Of a stretch of DNA of 64,000 nt, positions 1 to 12,475 are shown in pieces; the stretch's first letter is position 1, and each line of letters starts with the position of its first letter. This DNA comes from Bradysia coprophila. Lineage: Eukaryota; Arthropoda; Insecta; Diptera; Sciaridae. Location: assembly GCF_014529535.1 (NCBI RefSeq), contig NW_023503416.1, positions 603,298-667,297 on the forward strand, in the 5' to 3' direction. Position numbers and translations under genes: made by a program. Below the pieces are notes generated by a model. It was not told the DNA's origin and did no database searches. It saw nothing but the letters and a program-made list of their open reading frames with translations.

Positions 1-220
1 TAGCTCAACTTAACCTAAATTGGTCTGACGACCAGAACATAAATACCGTTATGAATTCTCATAGAGATATTTATTAAAGAGAAAAGAAACATATCTACGC
101 CTCAACTCACGACGACTTCTTTTATCACTTTTATCAATTCATTGATCTGCTACTTCATTTGTTTAGAATATCGCAAATGATCTATAAAAATTCTCAACAT
201 GCATTTTCAAGATTTATTAA

Positions 221-1176
221 GAGGGATTCTTTTGAAAGTGGACCAGGCTCCGTCGGAGCTATTTTTTTTGCGACGGTTTGTTCATATGCCCAGATAGTAC
301 TTGGCCCCAATAGTCCAAAATCGCAGTCGTTTAATTTTCATGTTTGCGTCTTGGCTGGTGGTGAAGGTGTAAAGGTCGAATAAATGGTGTTTTTTATACG
401 TGATTTACTAGCGCTACAGACGATCGACACACATGTGTGGCGGCTCGTTGGATAGGTACTGTCCAGGAGACCTGAGGCAAAGAGAAATATCAAATGTGTA
501 CTCAAGCACTATTCGAAAATAACAAAAAGGATGTATCAGTCAAATGCCGTAAATTTTGATGAACTTCAAAAGGTGATATCCCGCACCTGGCGAATGTTTA
601 TGGTTAGATCATTGGATGCAGACATCAAAAACAGCATAATTCGTGTGTTTTTTGTCTAAAATCAATATTTTGTTTTCGAGTGAAGGAGGACATTCACTTT
701 ATACCCAAAAAAGTATCCTGAAACCTGTCACTTCTATGGCAATTTGGGTATTATTGTAAAGCTATGCAAAGCCTTTATCAGGGCAACCACTGATGTGAAC
801 AACAACAGTCACCAGGTTCAAAATATCACCTCCTAAAGCTCATCAAAATTTCCGGCCTTTGACTGATACATCCTTTTTGATATTTTCGAATAGTGCTTGA
901 GTACACATTTGATATTTCTCTTTGCCCCAGGTCTCCTGGACAGTACCTATCCAACGAGCCGCCACATATATGTGTCCATCGTCTGTAGCGGTAGTAAATC
1001 ACGTATAAAAAACACCCTTTTTTCGACCTTTACACCTTCACCACCAGCCAAGACGCAAACATGAAAATTAAACGACTGAGGTTTCGGACTATTAGGGCCA
1101 AGTGCTATCTGGGCATATGAACCGTCGCAAAAAAATAGCTCCGACGGAGCCTGGTCCACTTTCAAAAAAATCCCTC
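221..1176. mobile_element. Foldback (long inverted repeat) element, copy 1
   Basis: The two ends are inverted copies of about 290 bp. The left arm starts GAGGGATTCTTTTGAAAGTG at 221 and the right arm ends with its complement at 1,176. Inside the arms, the stretch near 480-560 is complementary to 840-915, so most of the element folds on itself. A 3-bp direct repeat, TAA, flanks it (218-220 and 1,177-1,179). Because the arms are open on opposite strands, they produce mirrored 50-codon frames that are not genes. No transposase is encoded, so this is a non-autonomous element. It shares its termini and 3-bp flanking repeats with the copy at 48,628-49,325. Confidence 0.75.
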
Positions 1177-1269
1177 TAAATATTATTTAAGAGAATAATA
1201 GTCAGAGCTATTCATCTCATCAATAACAGATTTTAAGCTCTTTCTAAAAATTGAAATCTTTCTTAATAC

Positions 1270-1470
1270 ATCATTTTCGAATAGAGGTTTCTTAACCTGT
1301 CACAGACGGAAAGCATATTACCAGTTTTATTATCTGGCCTATTACTTCATTTGATCGAAGATTTTCAGAGATTGATCTCAGAAATATTCTACTTCATTTG
1401 TTTTGAACATGCTTTTAGCTATATAAGACCTCTTTAGTCAGAGCTTGTCGTTTATTATCTATTATCTATT
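1270..1470. repeat. TTTACTTCATTTG-core dispersed repeat (well-preserved member)
   Basis: Contains CACAGACGGAAAGCATATTA, then GCCTATTACTTCATTTGATC, then TCTACTTCATTTGTTTTGAA, then GCTATATAAGACCT. The same order of blocks recurs at about 24,230-24,400 (duplicated), 30,990-31,110 and 40,275-40,370. Shorter or reversed pieces occur at about 149, 3,281, 5,816, 15,311, 18,600-18,650, 22,872 and 32,889. Confidence 0.65.
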
Positions 1471-4400
1471 CTTCCTTTTCCCAATAATTGAATGATGCAC
1501 AAATTAATAAACTTACGAACCAAAAAAAAATCTCATTTATTTTTATAAGCATCAGCATCACTAATTTCAAATTCTCAGTAAAAAAAAAGTCACCCGACCA
1601 TAACCAATAACCACTTTCGACAAGAAATATTTGATTAGAAAATGAAATTTTCGTTTACTACACAGGATCCTAGTATTTCTTTTCTTATATTTCGCAAGTC
1701 GAATACATAAAAAGTTGAAATATTTGTAACACATAAACAATTTTTTTTTTGTACGCAACTTGTTGTTTTGCCTAAACTCTATATCTGAAATGACCATGAA
1801 AACGGAAAAAAAATATTTAAAAGATAATTTATATGTAAATGAAGTACCAATACCTATGATGTGATATTAAGAAAGAAAAAAAATATTGGACATTCATTTT
1901 AAGTATTCCAAACCGAAACACTCGCATAATAATAATGATATTCTCTATGCCAACACCCATACAAACGAAGCCTACATATCATTTCAAAACAACGTGTTTG
2001 TGCTTGAAATGATCATGTTGTTTATTTTGCTAAAGATATTTTTCGCGTCTTAACTCTTTTCCCGCCAAAATGACTGTTTGTAAACGACGAATCACAACGT
2101 TGAAACTACGCGATAAGTGGTGAGTGGTGATACATGTATGTCATACTTAACTTATAATATTATGTGGTATAATATCTTGTCGGTATATTTTATTACATAC
2201 AGTTGTATTAAATACCGCGCGACATTAGCAACGAGCAAGTGGTTTCCATTTATGCATTAAAAATGATTGATTTTTGGTTCATTTTTTTGTTGTTTTTAAA
2301 TTGGAACTAGGTTGAAGGTAATCATAAGAGAGGGACTACAATTTGGTGCATGTTTTTGAAATAAATCTTTCATTTCGATCAAACTCCCAACAAGAGTGAT
2401 CAAAGTCTCACCACACTAATTTAGTGGTTTAAAGTTAATACGACGGTTACGTTGTTAGACCGAAAAATACTTTTTTAAAGTTAAATAAAGAGAAGATCAT
2501 ATTGCAATATCATTGAAAGGTAAAATTTTTGTAAAAATTAAAAAAAACAAGGTAGCTTCACCATTCTACTTACAAATTTATGGCAATAACCTCTTATCCT
2601 GAGTCATCTTCCTTTGCTATTAAGAAATAGAAAAGTTATTAAAATGTGATCTTCTGATCTGTCATCAAAGTTTGCATTTCCATTTTACTAGTCTCGTTAC
2701 GTATTTAAATGTTTTTTGAACCAGTCTACCCTTTCCCACAAGAAAATGTTTCTTGTAGTCAGAGATTTTGAAATAAACCCGTTACGTCATATTAAATTCG
2801 CGAAATATTTTATTACTGTAAAAATGATGCAGTCACACACCATGCTATGTCGTGCATGAGTTGTTTTGTTATACCAAGAAAATCTTAAAATTCACTTTTA
2901 TATAAAACTTCTAACTAGAACGATGCATCGAACTATGATGTCATCGAGCATCAGCTTACATTCTTTATTACTTACTGCTGATGAAGATGACTTTTCAAAT
3001 AATGGTGACCTTAGGAACATAGAATATCATTGCCGAATCTGAACGTGGTATGAAATCTGTGTTTTGACCTTAGTTGTAATACATACAAGCATAGTACAAT
3101 TTCGCTAAATTATTCGCTATTTAATACGACAGTTAGGCAGCATTTTTTCTCGGCAAGGAAGAAACTTTCCTACGTAATAATAAACGGCTAATCAACATCT
3201 GTTAACGAAAGCAGTAACATTAATAAGCGATGACCTCCGATTTATGTTGTCTTTATATTGTAAAATGTAAATGTTAAATCTAATGAAGTAAAAGATTGAA
3301 CCTAGCCGTGTTCGGCTATAAGTTCAAATGAAAATCTGTGATAAATTATATGACGAAGCTGCAAGGCCAGAAAATTTAACCACTGAAGATACCATCTAAT
3401 GTGATGTGGAAAACAACAGAATCCAATAAAAGTTATAATGATCAAATCGCGATACGCTTGCTGGTATGTAAATGGGTCAGTTGTGGATGATACCAAAAAA
3501 TTAACTGACAACAATTTTGAACATTTTTTTTTTATTTAAATGAATCTACTGTTTGAAAAGTAGCCATCTGCTATTCATCTTCAATGAAAAGTATGCCATA
3601 TCCCAAAAACGTATAGCACAATTGAGCAAGGTACATCGACCCCATCAAAAACTTTCAGCTGCACATATAGTTTATTTCGAACATAATTCTATTTATCATA
3701 TATGTATGTTAGACCCTTCTGCCAGGTTTGCCGCAATAGAACAAAAAAAAGGTCCGTAACGAATCACCCGCAATTCAGAATACAAATAATCTTTTTTAAA
3801 TGGTGAATGACCATCGATCTTTATGAAATGAAACACGTTGTAAATTTTCGGTAGAACAAAATGTGTTAACATTGTCGGAATCATGGAAACTGTGCCAATA
3901 AATTTATGATGGTCCTGTCTATTCAACTTCAATTTGTTTCGATGAATTTATCAAATTTTTAAACAGAAATCAATGACGCTGAATCTTAGACAACAATTGA
4001 AAGTGAAGACTTATTAGGCACGGTGTTAGTATATTTGCTGGAATCGTTGGTAAACCGTTATTCTGATTAGAGATTATTAATAGAAATTGTAATTCAAACT
4101 CGTAACGTACTTAACAAAATGCAAGCGTTGCTAATACGGTCAGTTTGTTGATTTGTATGAAGTGGACATGGACTGGACAGCATAATGCTAAGTCATAATT
4201 GTATTGAATAACAAAAGAAATTATTGAAATCAACAATATGGGATCATTTGTTACTGTCCATTTAAGTCTTCGTGATTCTGGGAACTTATTATATAGTGAA
4301 CGGTATTAATTCTACCCCGAAGGAAAATGGCCAATATAAATTCAAGTACCGGTAGCGGTACTACACCCTCAACAAGCTGAACAACTGATCTTACTACTTC

Positions 4401-7400
4401 GTTGAGCACAATTTAAGAACAATTGACTGCAGTAGCTCATTTGGAGATTGTGCAATTATTCAATGAAAAATTTAATGGAAACTATCACGCGAAGAATAAT
4501 CTGCCAGGCGCAATATAAAAATCTGTATAGTTTTCCACTCCTCAATCATTATTACCAGTCACAAAAAAGTCACTTTGATTTAACCCAGAGAATGCAACAA
4601 ATAACATCAACTCATGATTTATCTACTTATATATGCTCAACCGGAGTAACAAATTAAAATCCGTTTTAATACGATGTTAAATTGAAAACAAAAATAAAAT
4701 AACTAAAAGACCGGTTCGCCAAATAATAAATAACCTTCGATTGTTGAGATGACTCAAACCACTTCTGTTCTGTGCATTTTTATTTGGCTGATCGGTACCA
4801 CAACTCTTTTTTTTGCAATTCTTTTTATTTAGAAGATATCGCAAACAAACGGAAAATAAAAAGAGCTAAAACGAAACCACGCTAATGACGTCACACTTTA
4901 AATGTCCACTCCGAAACACGTTAAAACATGTTTGCGTTTTTCGCTCATATCAAGCCCCGAAATACATCAGCGATTTGCAATGTATTATTATATACAGCAA
5001 CGCTTTCGTTGTCTCTTCTTATATAATCAATATAAAACGGGTACAGATCATTTAGGTCTGAGCATTAAATGTTTCTGCATTAGGAACAATTTTTTAAAAA
5101 GAATGAGATCATCTACAGGTCAATGTCGATATATTGCAACATGAAAAAGAAAATTTCTACGAAAATTTTCCAAGAATTTTTCTCCATTTGCTCCTTACAA
5201 ATCTAAAATTCAGTAGTCAAGGAATTTGAATTGAATTTGTCGACAACTGAAATACATTTATTGCTTACAGACACCCATTTTAATTATACCGACGATATTG
5301 ATTTGAAGCCAGCCTAAAGAACTCCTCCTATCAGGTAGAAAAAAAAAAATACAACGCGGACTTCAACCACGCGGTTTCTGATTTCGGAACGGGTACTCAT
5401 AAAAAAGAATACGAAAAAAGACTTGCACACACATGCATCCAAACGAAAATTTGCAAAACAAGTTTTTCTGTTTGCATATTTATTTTGATATAAATTTTGT
5501 TTGCGTTATAAATGATCGTATCAATAATGCATCACTGTATGTTGATTTATTTCGATTGTATAAATAATTTAATTGCAATATGATGAGGCACTTTAAAGCG
5601 AGATCGATTCTTAAGAAAGTTAAATTTGTAATTTTTTTACGGATAAAAACTGATACAACTCTTGTAACAACACAGGTATGGGCGAATGGCGCATCTTCTG
5701 CATTTTAAGATACGGAAATATTTCTTTATTTTTTTTTAGTTGTCGACAGTATTTGCAAAAATTAAAGAACATCTCCCGTTAAATGTATTCTTATAAAGTC
5801 AAATGTATGTTAAAACAAATGAAGTAAAAGATTATGTAGAAAACACAAGGCGCTTGTCTTTTCTAAACGATTCAGATCGTATCAATGGTATAACTAGATT
5901 TACCTTATTTATTTTATCAAAGACCCACACTGCACGACAAGACATAATCTCGTGACCTACGTGCCACATTTAAGTAATCACCCTAATCTGATGACGCCAA
6001 TATTTTTAGGACGTGGTACTTAACAAAAACGGAAAAATCCACCCATTTGCTTTAAGTTGAACTTTTGTCCTATGTGTAAAGTTCAACTTATGTTGAGCCT
6101 TTAAAATAGACAACATTGGATGCGAAAGTAATTCATTAATTGAAGAAAAATGTTTGATAATCGCGAACTCACTCGTCCTCAACTCGGGTGAACAAATCTA
6201 ACACTTCCACAACATCCAATGTAATCTATATTAGTATACAGTGTAGTCTTCTAACAACAGGTACATCGAGTACAACTTTACCAGACTTTCTATTTAAATG
6301 CTTACGATATTAACCTTATAACAAATTATAGGCATGGTCCCTTTACCTAATAATATCTCAGAAATATACTATTCCCTTCATCCGATCAAATAGACTATAA
6401 TATTATAATATTGCGTAATTTCTGAAGTTCTGAAATAAGAAACCAAACAATTTTTTTTTTTTTTTTCAACAATCAGTCTCTCATACATCTATGTTCATTC
6501 ACATGAAACCGAAATAAATTGCTCTTTTTTCATCCCCAACTTTTATATGACAAGGTGGATTAAAAATGTTTGAATAACTCAAAAAAAACGAAGAGATTTT
6601 TTTTTCTCTAGCCAGACACGATTCTGACAATAAAAATAAGAAAATTATTTTTTAATGTTAAAACCTTTTCACAATTTTTGTATTATTATACTTACGTTAA
6701 GATGTGGAAGACCATCTTCGAACTTCTTTTTTTTATAGTTTTATTTTCGTAATGTTAAAATCCTTTTATTGTCCAAATCAAACCGGTTTTTTAATCGAAA
6801 TTATATGTATTCGTTTTATAGCTGGAGGTATAAATGATAAACTAAACAGGTAAGGTATAAAATGAAGCATGATATTTTGCTTTTATTTTATTTTTTTCAA
6901 AAGATTTAAATTTTTAAAGGATTAAATGTTTTGTTTGAATGGTTGATTTGATAAAGTTTATGTTTGCATCAGGTGGAATAGTGGTATAAGAAAAATCGAG
7001 TGAAAAAAGAAGAGTTTTTAATAGGATTGCTTATTTGATATTTTTACGCTTGGTCAACCAGAAACGAGAATTAAAGATTAATGTTACAATAACACCTCTG
7101 CAAAACAGGATAAATTGAATGTATCGAAACCTGCATATCATTATTCACTTTTGTGGTGTATATACGTTGTTGAAGAAAAACCTTCGTTGAATATATACTT
7201 TCCACTTTAATCAGATTAAGCCTTTTCCGAACGGTGAGCGTATAATTATTGATTATTAATCAAATCAGTATAATCGTTAAATCTGCTACTTCGGTCGCCT
7301 AAACTATTTTTTGACAACTGTAATTCATTTTGCTTTATAAGAGCCAGTACTATTTTTGTCTTTTTTGTCGATATAACATACGACTAGCCAATAAAAATTT

Positions 7401-9648
7401 TCTATTTGAAAAAACTTTTAATTTAATTAAAATGTCGTCACTTTCTTTTATACACTTCAATTTATGGATATTTATATTCTTGGGAACAACATTTCGTACG
7501 TTAAAATCTACCTATATACTACACGTAACATCCTCTTGCAATAAAATCGGAAACACCTCATAAACTAATGGCTCGATCACTTAGAAATTATTGCATTTGA
7601 TTGCAGCAATGCGGTCGCATAGCATACACACATTCGATAGCATTGTATGCCAACCCATAATACTCATAAATTTGACTTCATAACAAAAACGGTTCTTCTC
7701 TGTTCAGATAAAAAAAACGTCCATCCGTGTGTTATATTAATTTTATTTGAAAAATCGTCAATAAGTTATTGACATTGACGTGTTTATGTCTTTCAACATA
7801 AAATTTTACCCTTCATTTGCAATTTTGAATTGAATATGTTGCAAAAAAGTAGATCGGTTTTTTTATTCTATACAAGAAAAAGCATATCCAAAATGATGTT
7901 ACAAAGGAGGGAATTGATAAAGATTTGATTTTTTTTCCTTCGTAAAACCCATTTCCAACAATTTATTATCTTTCCCGTTTCCTTTGTTCTGGATTTATTT
8001 TAAAAAAATTTAGTGTCGAGGATGCAATTTCAGAATAGTCATCGTCTCTTGTTACTATTTTATGTCTACCTATACCTATACGAATTTTACATCCTAACCG
8101 GTTAGACTGAGTTTTTGAAAAACGAAATTTTTGTGTGTTTTTCCCTTTTTTCTGCATCAAAATAGCAATTTCACAAAACAAATAACGTGTCGATTTTCAA
8201 AACAAATCAAATATTTCTGGATAAATACGGAAACATGATAATGTTTGTTGTCGTCGAGGGTTGAATATTGTAAAAATACACTCGATGCCATATGGCAACA
8301 ACACATCAAGCACTTCAAAGACACGTGTCCAAAACTTTTATTTTTATTTTTAGGGACATTTCTTTTTGCTGTGGTCATATACATTTTAAATATCGGTACT
8401 ATATGATCCTCTATGACCGGTACAACTAATGGTGAGGAAAACATTTTTCATTGGGCACTGATTTGTATTTCTTTTTATCTACAATGTCAAAGTCAAATTA
8501 CAGACCTTGATAAAGGATGAATAACCCACGATGCAAACCACTAACAAACTACAAGAGCATCATTGTGTTATTATCATTTTAATCTCTAATTTCACCATTT
8601 TGTTGCCTTTGAAGTGGAGTGGTTGGTAGACAAAGGCACTGGACTGAGTGGACTTGTGAACCGCAATCGAAACGTTACTGTATGAAAGAATCTCGCTCGT
8701 CGTACTGTGTGACTCATTAAATATAAGAATGTCTTATCCATAATGTCGAGCATTCATAAAAGTCTTTGAATGTACTCAAAGATTTCGATGTCTTAGAATT
8801 TGTCTTAGATTTTTCTGACAAAGAATGATAGGAAATACTTACATTGGTTGTTAATTTAGGTGCTTGATACGATACATACTTTCTTAAATCATTAGTTTAT
8901 TTCGTGCATTTTGCTATAAATAGGGAAATTTTGTCATTTTTGGAATTAGGAGCGAAATCTTTTCATAATAGGGCAGTTACAACTAGAACATTTCAAAAAT
9001 TAATCGATCTACAATAAATTATTCACTGGTTTTCGGATGTGTTTAAAGACATAGTTGTCCGGAACCAACCCTTATGTCTCACTATAAACATTTAAAAAAA
9101 AATCGTTACAAAAACATAATTACTACATTTTCAAAAAAGTTCTCATTCTCATCATGGTAGGTTGAACATTCCCGCACTTTGTTTCTTTTTATATTACACA
9201 TTTTAAAGGTCCGATCACACAGTGTGAAATTGGCTATGATAAAATAAATATTGCACTTGTTTGTTAGATGTGTGTAACACGCCCTCATACCACATTGGTT
9301 TTTATTGTCCGGATGTAAACGGTTTTCTAATCGATTAACATTTGAGGTACTTCTCCTTTTTTATCCTTTATGTGTTCAAAGTGTTTGTGGGAACCGTTTG
9401 AATCACAGATTCAATACAAGCAACATACCAACGTTGTGGAATAATATGTTAGTTCAGCTGGAGAAGTCTTTTAAATCCTGATAAAAGCGACCAGTCATCT
9501 GCTTTCGACAGCGACAACAAGAAGAAGTAATAATTTTTAATGATCTCTAATATTGAGAGTTGAAAAAAGTACTTATTGAAGTGATAGATTTTGCATCAAA
9601 CTCTCGGAGATACTTTACACAATTGAAATGACTCATTTTGTTGCGATA

Positions 9649-9878
9649 CAGTCAAAGGCAGTCAATTTTCAGCATAAATTTGCTTCAGATGTTTTTCAGC
9701 TGATCCACACATACAATCAAAACTGGTTTTCCTTTTTCATACGGTTGAAGCTGCTACACGCACGCGCATTATAGTGGTAAAACTGTATAAAGACGTATAA
9801 ACGATTGTGATTGTTTGTATGGATCAGCTGAAAAACCGCTGAAGCTAATTTATGCTGAAAATTGACTGCATTTGACTG
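9649..9878. mobile_element. MITE with TA target duplication (Tc1/mariner-like)
   Basis: A 230-bp element whose ends are inverted repeats of about 80 bp with few mismatches, starting CAGTCAAAGGCAGTCAATTT on the left and ending with the near complement on the right. It is flanked on both sides by TA (9,647-9,648 and 9,879-9,880). TA duplication plus long terminal inverted repeats fits a non-autonomous Tc1/mariner-type element. That assignment is inference from the duplication alone, since no transposase is present. Confidence 0.65.
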
Positions 9879-9968
9879 TATGCTTCAAATAAAAGTGCTT
9901 CCTAAATACGTGAAGATATCGGACAATTTTTGTCCGGGCTGTGAAAAACCTTAAAACCCTTAATTCCG

Positions 9969-10460
9969 AGGGGGAAACTACTCGGGTAATTGATTACACA
10001 CCTTTGACGGAATTGCCGTAGCATTTGGTAATTAATAGGAATTGAAGAAATTACAAGGAATTGACTGGATGAAAGAAAGAACTAAATCAATGCAAAAAAG
10101 AATGAACGGTTTCCAGTCTTGGCTATTCGGTTTGTAGAATGCAGTTCATTCGCTGATTGTTTCAATTTCTCGTAATTCCTTCAATTTCTTAATTGCATCC
10201 ATTCCTATCAGTTCCTATCGTTTCCTTCAATTCCTTTTAATTACCGGATATTTGAATTTGAATTTGAAATAAAGAAAAATTTTAGAAAATTGTTTCGAAA
10301 AATCAGACAATGAATTGGATAGTAACAGAAAATATCGTGGAATTAATAGAAAAACGCCAAAACGGAATTAATCCGGTAATTATAAATTAATCTGGTAATT
10401 GGAGAAATTGAAAGGAATTAGAAATTGATTTGCCACCCTTTCGGCCAAAGGTTTCCCCCT
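9969..10460. mobile_element. Interspersed element with AGGGGGAAAC / GTTTCCCCCT ends, copy 1
   Basis: About 490 bp bounded by inverted termini AGGGGGAAAC and GTTTCCCCCT. The interior is rich in variants of GGAATTGAAAGGAATT and contains the conserved stretches CTCGGGTAATTGATTACACA near the left end and AGAAATTGATTTGCCACCCT near the right end. Both stretches recur in the second copy at 57,873-58,280. No coding frame is preserved, so I read this as a non-autonomous DNA element. Confidence 0.65.
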
Positions 10461-12475
10461 AGCTAAATTCAACCCTAAAATGGGAATCTTTGAAGGGTCT
10501 TATCATTTTAAGTTACCAATCCTTCAAAGAATCACTAGAAATAGGCAACTTCACTAAAGAACCGCTAGAAATAGACGGATTTCGAAAACTCGTCTATTTT
10601 AGATTAATCTTAGTAGCTTCGAATCACTAGAAATAGACTTCGACCATATATCCATATTTCATAAATAAATTTTTAATTTTAGTAAATTTCTTGCAAATAA
10701 AGGACGAAACTAATATGTGTTTCAAAGCAATCTAAACAAGAAAATCAAAGAAAAAAATTTTGACCAAAAAACCGGTCTAAAAATCTTAGGCAAAATCATG
10801 GAATTTTTTCATGAAAAACTAATGTGGCGCCTACATTTTGTAAAATACAATTTTACTTTCTTCGGCAAAATTGTAGCAAATGATATACAGAACAATATAA
10901 CCAAAAAATATTTTTTATTTTTCGGCGCAAAGTAGAGGTAATTGAGAATGATTTCGTTTCAACAAGTACGAGTAAAAATAAATTTTTATCAAAAAACACA
11001 ATAGAATTGAGTGAGGAAAACCAACATATTGCATGTGTCCAAAATGAGAAGGAATGGTAGACAACTAATACTTGACTAATGAATCGAAAAAATCTGTATA
11101 AGTGATGGTATCTTGAGAAAAATGGGCTCGTGTGAAAAGTAAACTCCTTCGCTACGCTCGTATACGTTGATGTTGATAAAAAGAGAATAATATTTTGGTA
11201 ATTCTATATCACCAATCAATAACATCAGTAAGTGATTTTATATGCTTCTCTTTTTACTATCAGATTTTTCAACTTTCTTCTTTATTGACCATGGAAAAGT
11301 TTGAAACTCGAAACTCCAAAATAAGTTGGAGTTTCGGCTGGTATGTAGAGAATTGGAAAATCTCGACTTTCTCGGATAATTTATGTACGGTTTGGATTTT
11401 GAAAACTTGAAATTAGTGAAATTAGTGAACTTTTAAAGGAACAGCTATTTGAAAAAATGACTCAAAACCGGAGTTCCTAAGATATTAGTTTCATTGAGAA
11501 TGTCTTGGACCGCTTTTTGTCACAACAATCAATTGAATATTCAGCACTGGTCTTCAGCTGAACAAAAGTTGACCGACGCACACCTCTAGTCTTAAACGAT
11601 TTGGAAAATTCGGAAAATCAAACTGCGTCAAAAAAATTTGAACCTTTACCTTTAAAATGAGCTATTACACGTATCTCTACAATTCACACAGCCCTGGCAA
11701 TAATTCGACAAAGACACCACTACATTTAAACTTTGAAGGGGTGGGGAGGGGAAGGACGAGGAGGAATTTTTTGTCTCTTCTTCAGAAAATTATTTCTTCG
11801 ATGTACCCAACAACCTCCAATCACTCGTTTGCCGGAACTTGCTCGGTAAACGTTCCTTTACAGAATTTCCGTTATCGACTACAATACAAACCATCTAAAA
11901 CGGATTCTAATGCACCTATTTTGACAGAAGTAAGGAGTGCATTCAAGATAAATCGACAGGTTTTGAAGAATCGGCTATACCTGGTATGTACATGTACATT
12001 CATTGGCTTTACGTACTTCATCCATGGTTTGTACCAAACTGCATTGTCATAAACTTCGTCTTTGTCGCTTCAGCTTCTCAATGGTTGCAACGTTTCAAGG
12101 ATGATATCTCCGTTATATTGCGGTTGTTATATTGCAACGCAACAGACTGTTACTCTTATACCTAAATTTAAAAAATTGGTAAAAAAATCTTTTACTTCAT
12201 TAGATTTAACAATAACATTTCCTGAGACGACATTAGCACTCATCATCGTCACTGTCGGTTACCAGATAAAAGAGCGAACAGACTCTCTACACTCATTGTG
12301 AATGTCATTTTTCTCCAAACGCAATCATCATAATGAAACGGTCTCTTTTTTGACACTTCTTCTAACATAATTGTTATTGTTTCAATGTCGATCTAGAATT
12401 TTGGTTTGATTAAACAATAAATATGCTAGAAAACTCCTAAAGGTTTTAGTAGGACCGCAATTAAACAATTTTAAA

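Larger units (their letters stand above)
1..12475. other. Gene-poor, AT-rich region upstream of PAN2
   Basis: I see no supportable gene here. Open frames are short, lack splice-consistent neighbours and have random-looking composition. The stretch does contain the 221-1176 foldback element, the 230-bp TA-flanked inverted-repeat element at 9,649-9,878, the AGGGGGAAAC-ended element at 9,969-10,460, and several copies of the TTTACTTCATTTG-core repeat (about 149, 1,341, 1,389, 3,281 reversed and 5,816 reversed). A 131-codon frame at 11,657-12,052 is the longest but shows no family resemblance. Confidence 0.6.

Noticed and set aside
8613-8690. tRNA-like string beginning GTGGAGTGGTTGGTAG
   Set aside because: The A-box resemblance is not followed by a proper anticodon stem, T-loop (GGTTCRA) or acceptor pairing.
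11657-12052. 131-codon open frame upstream of PAN2
   Set aside because: It has an ATG, but composition is random-looking, there is no recognisable domain, and no splice partner was found. I left it out as a gene.
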